Below, piece after piece: positions 57,561 to 64,000 of a DNA stretch of 64,000 nucleotides (position 1 is its first letter; the number at the start of each line of letters is the position of its first letter). Under the pieces are notes generated by a model. The model did not search any database, had not been told where the DNA came from, and worked only from the letters and a program-made list of their open reading frames with translations. A program made the position numbers and the translations under genes. The DNA lies in the NCBI GenBank assembly GCA_963823945.1, contig CAWGNK010000008.1, forward strand, positions 1-64,000. The letters run 5' to 3'. The stretch is from Bog-793 sp963823945 (GTDB lineage Bacteria; Actinomycetota; Acidimicrobiia; Acidimicrobiales; Bog-793).

Positions 57561-58862
57561 TCACTTCGATGTCGGCGTCCTGGCGACGCCCACCGCGCTG
57601 GAGTTGGTGACGGCAAGCGGGAGAAAGCACCGGGCGGGCTCGGCGATCGCGTCCTCGCTGGACACGGTCGCGGTGCCGACGGCGTTGCCCGAGCTGTCGA
57701 GAGCGGTGAGGCTCGCCGGGAGGGGTGCATTGCCGTCGTTGGCGAGGACCGCCCAGCCGTCCTGCACGTTCATCTGGTCCGTCGCTCCGTCGGCGAAGCT
57801 CGCGTGGACGCTGCCCACGTCGGCGGAGACCCGGACCATCACCACCTCGACGGGCGAGGACCCGCCGGCCCCGGCGACGGAGCTGTCGATGAGCTCAAAG
57901 CGCTCTGCTGCGGTCGCCGAGGCGACCTCCGGGAGCGACACGGAGAAGGTGCCGCTCGTCACGGGGTTCGACACGTCGACAACGAGCATCTCGGTCGTCT
58001 CGCAGGGCGAGATGGGGGGGAGGCTTGTCACGCCGTTGGGCCCAGTCGTTCCACTGGATCCCGTCACGCCGGTCGCGCCCGTGGTGCCGCTCGGTCCGGT
58101 CACGCCACTAGGTCCGGTCGTTCCACTGGGTCCGGTCGACCCACTAGGTCCGGTCGTCCCACTGGGTCCGGTCGACCCACTGGCGCCCGTCGACCCACTG
58201 GGTCCGGTCACGCCACTGGGGCCGGTCACGCCACTGGCGCCCGTCGACCCACTGGAACCCGTCACACCGCTCGCGCCGGATGCACCGCTCACACCCGTTG
58301 CCGAGCTCGTGATCGGTGTACCCACGGTCGGATTCGGGACGGCAGACGTCTTGGACACGACAGGCGGCGACACGAACATCACCGGCGCCACCTGTTCCGT
58401 GAACGCCCGGATCGTGATGTCGCCCACGGTCCGCACGAACAGCGGCTTCAGCGTGTCGCTGCGGATGTCCGGCATGCTGGAGCAGTGGTGCACGGGGCAC
58501 AGGTCAGCCATGGGCCCCGGCACGGAGGCCTTGGAGCCGTTCGATCCGGTCGACCAGTGCAGACCCTTCGGCGCGGTGCCGAGGGCCTGGGGCGCGTTGG
58601 TCCAGGCGCCGCCTCCGACGAGGCTGGAGATCTGGTTCATCGCCGCCAGGCTGGAGGTCGACGACCCCCCGGTCGTGGTGCGCGAGATGCCGGCGACCCC
58701 CGCCGTAGCGAGGGCGACGACCATCGCGGTCGCAGTGAAGATCTTCAGCTGCCGCTCCCGGCGGCGGTGTGACCGGGCGACGATCGAGCGGAGCGTCGCG
58801 TCCGACGCGGGGGCGCCGGAGTGGTCGAGAAGATGGGAGAGGTCTCCGTCTTCGGGTGTCAT
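57561..58862 (-). CDS. Membrane protein with collagen-like Gly-X-Y tract, sigma-factor partner
   Basis: A 433-residue protein. The cytoplasmic N-terminus (1-40; SHLLDHSGAPASDATLRSIV, ARSHRRRERQ) has the size and basic end of ECF-associated membrane proteins. A helix at 41-59 (IFTATAMVVALATAGVAGI) crosses the membrane. The outer part has a globular region (about 75-180), then 30 Gly-X-Y triplets (190-279; GPS, GST, GTT, GVT, GAS) and a beta-rich C-terminal domain (about 290-425). Gly-X-Y tracts form collagen-like rods, often surface exposed. AGGAG lies 9 bases before ATG 58862. It precedes the sigma gene by 19 bases. An anti-sigma role is inferred from context only. Confidence 0.8.
   Translation of the reverse strand: MTPEDGDLSHLLDHSGAPASDATLRSIVARSHRRRERQLKIFTATAMVVALATAGVAGISRTTTGGSSTSSLAAMNQISSLVGGGAWTNAPQALGTAPKGLHWSTGSNGSKASVPGPMADLCPVHHCSSMPDIRSDTLKPLFVRTVGDITIRAFTEQVAPVMFVSPPVVSKTSAVPNPTVGTPITSSATGVSGASGASGVTGSSGSTGASGVTGPSGVTGPSGSTGASGSTGPSGTTGPSGSTGPSGTTGPSGVTGPSGTTGATGVTGSSGTTGPNGVTSLPPISPCETTEMLVVDVSNPVTSGTFSVSLPEVASATAAERFELIDSSVAGAGGSSPVEVVMVRVSADVGSVHASFADGATDQMNVQDGWAVLANDGNAPLPASLTALDSSGNAVGTATVSSEDAIAEPARCFLPLAVTNSSAVGVARTPTSK
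58026..58295. repeat. Nine-base-periodic repeat encoding the collagen-like tract
   Basis: Thirty consecutive Gly-X-Y codons built from a few DNA words (for example CCACTGGGTCCGGTC in the plus sense) repeated with small changes. Such tracts expand and contract by slippage or recombination, so copy number may vary between strains. Confidence 0.85.
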
Positions 58863-59089
58863 GTTGTCAACTCCTGGGTTTGTGGGCGACGTGCGCCCGG
58901 TTCGAGGGTTTCTCGTTCGTCCGGAAACGTTCCATTCACTTCCTACAAAGCCGCAGGCAAGCCCATTCGCGTACAGGGACCTGCGGATTTGTCGGTGTCC
59001 GCGATCCCGCGCGTGTCCCGGGTCGGTCGTTTCCCGGTGTGACCTGCGCCTACGTGGCCGGGGTCAACGTATGCGCGGCGCGACCGGTC

Positions 59090-59764
59090 TCAGGCGGTGG
59101 TGACGAAGAGCCGGCAGCCGAGCGCCGGACCGATCGCCACGGTTCGCCCCACCGCCCCCTCCTCGTCGAGTTCCAGGGTGAGGGTGCCGTCGGGAGCCCG
59201 GTTGCGGATCCGCACGCGACGTCCGGGAACGAGGCCGTGGTCGCTCAGGTAGACGAGGGCGTCGCGGTCGACTTCGACGAGCTCGGTGATCCGGGACAGC
59301 GTGACCGGCGTCCCCTCGGCGATCTCGGTGAGCGGTCGCTGCGGCCGGGGATCGCCGACCGTCCCGGGGATCGGGTTGCCGTGTGGGCAGGTCGTCGGAT
59401 TGTGCAGGATCGCGACGAAGCGGGCCTCGACCTCGTCGGAGATGACGTGCTCCCAGCGGCCGGCCTCGTGGTGCGCCTCGTGCCAGGGGAGCCCCACGAC
59501 GTCGACGAGGAACCGCTCGGCGAGGCGGTGCTTGCGCACGACGCTCTCGGCCCGGGCCCGGCCTTTCTCCGTCAGCTCGAGGCCCCGCCCCGAACGCGCC
59601 ACGTAGTGCTCGTCGGAGAGGCGCCGGATCATTTCGGAGACTGCCTGGGGCGTGTGGCCGAGCCACTCGACGAGCCGCGCCTGGATGACCGGGACGTGCT
59701 CCTCCTCCAGCGCATACATCGTCTCGAGGTACTCCTCGAGCGGAGGGTGGAAGCCTGCAGGCAC
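59090..59764 (-). CDS. DtxR/MntR-family metal-dependent repressor
   Basis: A 224-residue regulator. The winged helix (about 1-70) reads LEEYLETMYALEEEHVPVIQ, then LGHTPQAVSEMIRRLSDEHY. The dimerization/metal domain (about 72-140) has RKHRLAERFLVDVVGLPWHE, AHHEAGRWEHVISDEVEARF and TTCPHGNPIPG. A C-terminal FeoA/SH3-like domain spans about 150-224. Metal ligands His79, Glu83, His98, Glu105 and His106 are kept. The Met and Cys typical of the iron-sensing primary site of DtxR/IdeR are replaced (Glu11 and Gly102), so metal preference (Mn or Fe) is open. The GTG start has TACGAT 8 bases upstream, suggesting a leaderless mRNA. It diverges from polA. Confidence 0.9.
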   Translation of the reverse strand: MPAGFHPPLEEYLETMYALEEEHVPVIQARLVEWLGHTPQAVSEMIRRLSDEHYVARSGRGLELTEKGRARAESVVRKHRLAERFLVDVVGLPWHEAHHEAGRWEHVISDEVEARFVAILHNPTTCPHGNPIPGTVGDPRPQRPLTEIAEGTPVTLSRITELVEVDRDALVYLSDHGLVPGRRVRIRNRAPDGTLTLELDEEGAVGRTVAIGPALGCRLFVTTA

Positions 59765-59772
59765 TCTGGCCG

Positions 59773-59778
59773 ATCGTA
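59773..59778 (-). promoter_or_regulatory. -10 element placed for leaderless dtxR-type gene
   Basis: On the minus strand TACGAT is followed by 8 bases and GTG 59764. It shares the 85-base divergent gap with the polA promoter. Confidence 0.5.
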
Positions 59779-59837
59779 CCGGCCGCTGGCCTGGGCCGTT
59801 GCCTGCGATCCCCGCGGCGATCCCCCGATGCGACGCC

Positions 59838-59843
59838 TACCAT
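59838..59843 (+). promoter_or_regulatory. -10 element placed for leaderless polA transcript
   Basis: TACCAT is followed by 6 bases and GTG 59850. No ribosome site is visible between them. Confidence 0.5.
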
Positions 59844-59849
59844 CGAACC

Positions 59850-62576
59850 GTGGCGACCTACCTACTGCTCGACGGGCACAGCCTCGCCTATCGCGCCTGG
59901 TTCGCCCTCCAGGACGCCGGCATGCGGACCTCGTCCGGACAGGAGACCCAGGCCGTCTACGGCTTTGTCGCGATGGCGACGAAGATGCTCGCCGACTTCC
60001 GTCCCGATGGCCTGGCGGTCGCCTTCGACCGGCACGAGCCGACCTTTCGCGACGCCCTCGTCGCCGACTACAAGGCGGGCCGCCCGCCGACCCCGGAACC
60101 CCTCATCCAGCAGGTGGAGCTGATCCGGCAGTTCGTCACCGCGCTGGGTGTCCCGGCGGTCGACGCCGTCGGCTACGAGGCGGACGACATCCTCGCCACG
60201 CTGGCGACCCAGCTGCGAGACGCCGGGTGCGACGTCGTCATCGTGACGGGGGACCGCGACTCCTTCCAGCTCGTCGAGGACCCGCACGTGCGGGTCCTCT
60301 ACAACCGCCGCGGCATGTCCGACTACGTCCTTTACGACGAGGCGGGCATCCTGGCGCGCACGGGGGTCCTGCCCGCCGACTACCCGTTGCTGGCCTCGTT
60401 GCGCGGCGACCCGTCGGACAACCTGCCGGGCGTCCCCGGGGTCGGCGAGAAGACGGCGGCGAAGCTCGTCACGACCTATCACGACCTCGACGGCCTCTAC
60501 GCCCACCTCGACGAGTGCACGCCGAAGCTGCGCGAGTCGCTCGCCGCCAACGAGGCCCAGGTGCGGTCGAACCTGCAGATGACACCGCTCGTGCGCGATG
60601 TGCCCCTCGGAATCACGCCCGCCGACCTGGCGTTCTCGGCACCGGACCGGGAGCGCCTCGAGCGGCTCTTCAACTTCCTCGAGATGCGCACCCCGCGCGA
60701 CCGGCTCTTCTCGGTGCTCGACGCGGCGGGGTTCGACGCCGCGCCGGCGGCCCCCGAACCCGAGTCCGAACCGGTCCAGGACCGCGGCGTGGTCGCGCCG
60801 GACACCGTTGCCGCCGCCGCCGCGGCACTCGGTGCCGTCGACGAGGCGGCCCGGCGCGGGGGTTGGATCGGGCTGGAAGCGACCTGGGCGGCGGCGCCTG
60901 GTCGTTCGGCGATCGACGCGCTGGCGTTCGCACCGCCCGGACCGGACGACGTCGTCGTCGTGCCGGGTGGCCTCCTCGCCGCGCCCGAGCTCGCCGCGTC
61001 GCTCGGGTGCGTCCTCGGTTCGCCGCCGGGGGAACCCTCGCGGCGCCGGCTCGTCGGGCACCGGGTCAAGGAGCTGATGCGGGTGCTGCTGCCCCAGGGC
61101 ATCGACACGACGGCGCTCGAACTCGACACCGCGGTCGCCGCCTACGTCATCGACCCGGCCGACGGCCAGGCGACCCTCGACGAGCTGGCCCAGCGCCGGG
61201 GGATGACCGGGGCTCCGGCACCGGAGGCGGGGCAGCTCGGCTTCGAACTCGGCGCGGCTGAGGCGACGGCGACCGGGCTCGCCGAGGCGACGGCCCGGCG
61301 GGCGGAGCTCGTCGCGCGGCTGGGGTCGCGCGTGCTCACCGAGCTCGACGGGATCGGCGGCAGGGAGCTCTACGAGGAGATCGAGCTGCCGCTCATCCGG
61401 GTGCTCGCCCGGATGGAGGTCGCCGGCATCGCCGTCGACGTCGCGAGGTTGCGGGGGATCAACGTCGAGCTCACGACGGAGGCGGCGGGCCTGGAGGCCG
61501 AACTTCATTCGCTCGCCGGCGAGGAATTCAACGTCAACTCGTCGACGCAGCTGCGCACGATCCTTTACGAGAAGCTGCGGCTCACCCCGCAGCGCAAGAC
61601 GAAGACCGGCTACTCGACCGACGCCGCGACGCTGGAGAAGTTGCGAGACGCGCACCCGATCGTCGCGACGCTGCTGCGCTACCGCGAGGTCGAGAAGCTC
61701 CGCTCCACCTACGGCGAGGGCCTGCTCGCCGAGGTCGCCCCGGACGGGCGGATCCACGCCTCGTTCAACCAGACCGTGGCGCGGACGGGGCGGCTGTCTT
61801 CGGACCGGCCGAACCTCCACAACATCCCGGTCCGGACGGAGGACGGCCGCAGGATCCGCGAGGCCTTCGTGCCGGCCCGGGGCACCGAGTTCCTGATCGC
61901 GGACTACAACCAGATCGAGCTGCGGGTGATCGCCCACCTGTCGGGCGACCCGGGGCTCGTCGAGGAGTTCGCCGCCGGTCACGACATCCACGCCGCGACG
62001 GCGTCGCGCCTGTACGGCGTCGATCCCGGGGCGGTGACGACCGCCCAGCGATCGAAGGCGAAGATGGTCTCCTACGGCCTCGCCTACGGCATGGAGGCCT
62101 ACGGCCTCGCGCAGCGGCTCGGCGTCGGGCTCGACGAGGCCTCCGAGATCCTCGGCCAGTACTTCGCCGCCTTCCCGGCGGTGAAGGCCTACATGGAAGG
62201 CTCCGTCGCCGAGGCCCGTCGCCGCGGCTACACCGCGACCGAGCTCGGGCGACGCCGCTACATTCCCGAGCTCTTGTCGGACAACCACCGGATCCGCCAG
62301 GCGGCGGAGCGTCAGGCGATGAACGCCGGCATCCAGGGGCTCGCCGCCGACATCTTCAAGCTCGCCCTCGTCCGCCTCGACGCCGCGCTGGAAACCGGCG
62401 CCCACGCCTCGCGGATCGTCTTGCAGGTCCACGACGAGGTGCTCGTCGAGGTGCCCGAGCCCGAGCACGACACCGTCGAGGCGATCGTGAAGGAGTCGAT
62501 GGAGAAGGCCTATCCGCTGCGGGTTCCACTCGAAGTACACCTGTCGTGGGGGAGTACCTGGGCCGCAGCGAAATGA
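59850..62576 (+). CDS. polA: DNA polymerase I
   Basis: DNA repair and Okazaki-fragment processing. A 908-residue protein in three parts. The 5' nuclease (1-290) has LLLDGHSLAYRAWFAL, YEADDILATLA, VTGDRDSFQLV and GDPSDNLPGVPGVGEKTAAK. The middle 3'-5' exonuclease-like domain (about 310-500) lacks the Asp-x-Glu motif, reading WIGLEATWAAAPG, so proofreading is probably lost, as in Taq and mycobacterial PolA. The polymerase domain (about 500-908) has motif A FLIADYNQIELRVIAHLSGD, motif B RSKAKMVSYGLAYGMEAYGL and motif C VLQVHDEVLVEVPE. GTG 59850 gives the family start and carries a leaderless-type promoter. Confidence 0.97.
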   Translation: MATYLLLDGHSLAYRAWFALQDAGMRTSSGQETQAVYGFVAMATKMLADFRPDGLAVAFDRHEPTFRDALVADYKAGRPPTPEPLIQQVELIRQFVTALGVPAVDAVGYEADDILATLATQLRDAGCDVVIVTGDRDSFQLVEDPHVRVLYNRRGMSDYVLYDEAGILARTGVLPADYPLLASLRGDPSDNLPGVPGVGEKTAAKLVTTYHDLDGLYAHLDECTPKLRESLAANEAQVRSNLQMTPLVRDVPLGITPADLAFSAPDRERLERLFNFLEMRTPRDRLFSVLDAAGFDAAPAAPEPESEPVQDRGVVAPDTVAAAAAALGAVDEAARRGGWIGLEATWAAAPGRSAIDALAFAPPGPDDVVVVPGGLLAAPELAASLGCVLGSPPGEPSRRRLVGHRVKELMRVLLPQGIDTTALELDTAVAAYVIDPADGQATLDELAQRRGMTGAPAPEAGQLGFELGAAEATATGLAEATARRAELVARLGSRVLTELDGIGGRELYEEIELPLIRVLARMEVAGIAVDVARLRGINVELTTEAAGLEAELHSLAGEEFNVNSSTQLRTILYEKLRLTPQRKTKTGYSTDAATLEKLRDAHPIVATLLRYREVEKLRSTYGEGLLAEVAPDGRIHASFNQTVARTGRLSSDRPNLHNIPVRTEDGRRIREAFVPARGTEFLIADYNQIELRVIAHLSGDPGLVEEFAAGHDIHAATASRLYGVDPGAVTTAQRSKAKMVSYGLAYGMEAYGLAQRLGVGLDEASEILGQYFAAFPAVKAYMEGSVAEARRRGYTATELGRRRYIPELLSDNHRIRQAAERQAMNAGIQGLAADIFKLALVRLDAALETGAHASRIVLQVHDEVLVEVPEPEHDTVEAIVKESMEKAYPLRVPLEVHLSWGSTWAAAK

Positions 62577-62753
62577 TCCCGACACCGCTGTGTAACATTG
62601 CAGGGCAACGTCGCGCGACCGTCTGAAGTCGGCGACGCCATCGTCCCCGCACCCCTGTGGTGCGGCGGCCGACCATCCCATTCACCAATCCCGCCGTCGC
62701 CGCACGCGAGCCGCGCGGCCCCGGCGGGCCGACTACCTAAAGGCCACCTACCG

Positions 62754-64000
62754 ATGTCCGAGACCCTCCCCGACGAGCCCGCAGAAACCACTCCGGTCGA
62801 CGAGCCCGTCATGACGAGCGAGGCCGAAACCACCGCCGAGCCCACCGAAGCGACTCCGGTCGACGAGCCCGTCGTGACGAGCGAGGCGGAAACCACCGCC
62901 GAGCCTGCGCCGGCCGCCGAATCCGACGGCTACACCTTCAACAAGATCACCGAGGACGACCTCGGGACCCTCTCGTTCGACGACGCCGTCGACCAGACGA
63001 TGGTCGCTTTCGACGAGGGTGACATCGTGAAGGGCACGATCGTGAAGGTCGACAACGACGAGGTGCTCCTCGACATCGGGTACAAGTCCGAGGGCGTCAT
63101 CCCGGTACGCGAGCTCTCGATCCGCCACGACGTCGACGCCCACGAGATCGTCACCGTCGGCGACGAGGTCGAGGCGCTGGTCCTCCAGAAAGAGGACAAG
63201 GAAGGCCGGCTGGTGCTGTCGAAAAAGCGCGCCCAGTACGAGCGCGCCTGGGGCGACATCGAGCGGATCAAGGAGTCCGGCGGCGTCGTCGAGGGACCGG
63301 TGATCGAGGTCGTGAAGGGCGGTCTCATCCTCGACATCGGGCTGCGGGGGTTCCTTCCCGCCTCGCTCGTGGAGTTGCGCCGCGTCCGCGACCTGCAGCC
63401 GTACATCGGCAAGGTCATCGAGGCCAAGATCATCGAGCTCGACAAGAACCGGAACAACGTCGTGCTGTCGCGGCGCGCCTGGCTCGAGGAGACCCAGAAA
63501 GAACAGCGCGGCGAGTTCCTCGTCAACCTGAAGCCCGGCGAGATCCGCAAGGGCGTCGTCTCGTCGGTCGTGAACTTCGGTGCCTTCGTCGACCTCGGGG
63601 GGATGGACGGGCTGATCCACGTCTCCGAGCTGTCGTGGAAGCACGTCGACCACCCCTCCTCAGTCGTCCAGGTCGGTGACGAGGTGACGGTCCAGGTGCT
63701 CGACGTCGACCTCGACAAGGAGCGGATCTCGCTCTCGCTGAAAGCGACCCAGTCCGACCCGTGGCAGGAGTTCGCGAGCGCCCACCACGTCGGCGAGCTC
63801 GTCTACGGCCGGATCACGAAGCTCGTGCCCTTCGGCGCCTTCGTCCAGGTGGGCGACGGCATCGAGGGGCTCGTCCACATCTCGGAGATGGCGGCGCACC
63901 ACGTCGACCTGCCCGAGCAGGTCGTCACCTCCGGCGAGGAGCTGTGGGTGAAGATCATCGACATCGACCTGCAGCGACGCCGGATCAGCCTGTCGATCAA
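62754..64000 (+). CDS. rpsA: 30S ribosomal protein S1 (3' end beyond window)
   Basis: S1 binds mRNA at the 30S platform. At least 415 residues lie inside the window and the frame is still open at its end. An acidic N-terminal tail (1-60) has two near-identical 21-residue repeats (TPVDEPVMTSEAETTAEPTE type). Four S1 domains follow: GDIVKGTIVKVDNDEVLLDI (about 90), GPVIEVVKGGLILDIGLRGF (about 180), GVVSSVVNFGAFVDLGGMDG (about 265) and GRITKLVPFGAFVQVGDGIE (about 350), each ending in a L/I-S-L-S-type strand. The start at ATG 62754 has AAAGG about 11 bases upstream. It lies 177 bases after polA, the same order as in mycobacteria. Confidence 0.96.
   Translation, partial: MSETLPDEPAETTPVDEPVMTSEAETTAEPTEATPVDEPVVTSEAETTAEPAPAAESDGYTFNKITEDDLGTLSFDDAVDQTMVAFDEGDIVKGTIVKVDNDEVLLDIGYKSEGVIPVRELSIRHDVDAHEIVTVGDEVEALVLQKEDKEGRLVLSKKRAQYERAWGDIERIKESGGVVEGPVIEVVKGGLILDIGLRGFLPASLVELRRVRDLQPYIGKVIEAKIIELDKNRNNVVLSRRAWLEETQKEQRGEFLVNLKPGEIRKGVVSSVVNFGAFVDLGGMDGLIHVSELSWKHVDHPSSVVQVGDEVTVQVLDVDLDKERISLSLKATQSDPWQEFASAHHVGELVYGRITKLVPFGAFVQVGDGIEGLVHISEMAAHHVDLPEQVVTSGEELWVKIIDIDLQRRRISLSI
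62790..62915 (+). repeat. 63-bp tandem duplication in rpsA
   Basis: Two adjacent copies (62790-62852 and 62853-62915) encode the 21-residue acidic repeat in the N-terminal tail of S1. They differ at few positions, mostly at the 3' ends. The duplication keeps the frame. Confidence 0.85.

Noticed and set aside
58026..58295. Regular repeats that at first sight could suggest a CRISPR array
   Set aside because: The period is 9 bases with no unique spacers, and the repeats keep a Gly-X-Y reading frame inside a larger coding sequence.
59862..62681. Minus-strand open frame of 939 codons opposite polA
   Set aside because: A GC-rich shadow frame: polA on the other strand has all family motifs, and the antisense product has none.

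Overview
The window is high-G+C chromosomal DNA from an actinobacterium. An InhA-type enoyl reductase, a TsnR-like rRNA methylase, a PdtaR-like ANTAR response regulator, BTAD regulation and many TAnnnT promoters placed directly before start codons all point to Actinomycetota. The BTAD protein type, the DUF1844 protein next to infC and the FabD fusion suggest class Acidimicrobiia, but that placement is inference. Most of the window is core housekeeping sequence. Three AT-richer accessory patches interrupt it: 1-3380, about 25800-28700 and about 47300-52060.

Region by region. 1-3380: the right end of an integrated element, with two secreted or membrane proteins of unknown function and a tyrosine integrase abutting the 3' end of tRNA-Cys(GCA). 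3530-7106 (minus): enoyl-ACP reductase, a small secreted protein and a BTAD regulator. 7315-17695 (plus): a translation and processing cluster of rimP-nusA-infB-rbfA-truB-ribF-def-fmt-rpe-hisG and a small cold-shock-like gene, headed by a promoter and an attenuator-like hairpin. 17692-24133: a DUF1844 gene facing away from infC-rpmI-rplT-trmH/spoU-pheS-pheT. 24139-28074: a GT39-type membrane glycosyltransferase, then small accessory genes. 28733-34230: malic enzyme, an HpnA-like epimerase, and an aldehyde dehydrogenase with a class-III aminotransferase (putrescine/GABA catabolism). 34255-36569: an ABC-2 exporter pair. 36881-40316: an ECF sigma factor, its DUF4349 membrane partner and a large secreted protein. 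40406-47230 (minus): a FAS-II operon fabD-fabH-fabG-acpP-fabF running into a UbiB-like kinase and deoC. 47564-52144: a GH16 glucanase, unknown genes and tRNA-Leu(CAA). 52218-56837: menC, a coiled-coil protein, a PdtaR-like regulator and a second ABC exporter pair. 56960-58862 (minus): a collagen-like membrane protein and a second ECF sigma factor. 59090-64000: a DtxR-family regulator diverging from polA, then the 5' part of rpsA.

How the genes connect. The fab operon plus fabI supplies FAS-II chain initiation, condensation, first reduction and second reduction; no FabZ/HadAB dehydratase is in the window. The rimP to def/fmt block covers transcription elongation, 30S maturation, initiation, N-terminal formylation and deformylation. 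Two ECF sigma/membrane-protein pairs suggest envelope-stress signalling.

Most notable points: likely non-canonical start codons (CTG for truB, fmt and perhaps the rRNA methylase; ATC for infC); widespread leaderless promoters; FabD fused to a lipoyl-like domain with no acceptor lysine; a RibF whose kinase half has lost its signature; a 15-bp inverted repeat over the start codon of the second ECF sigma gene; a 30-triplet collagen-like tract in its partner; and a 54-bp direct repeat flanking an orphan gene in the island beside tRNA-Leu.
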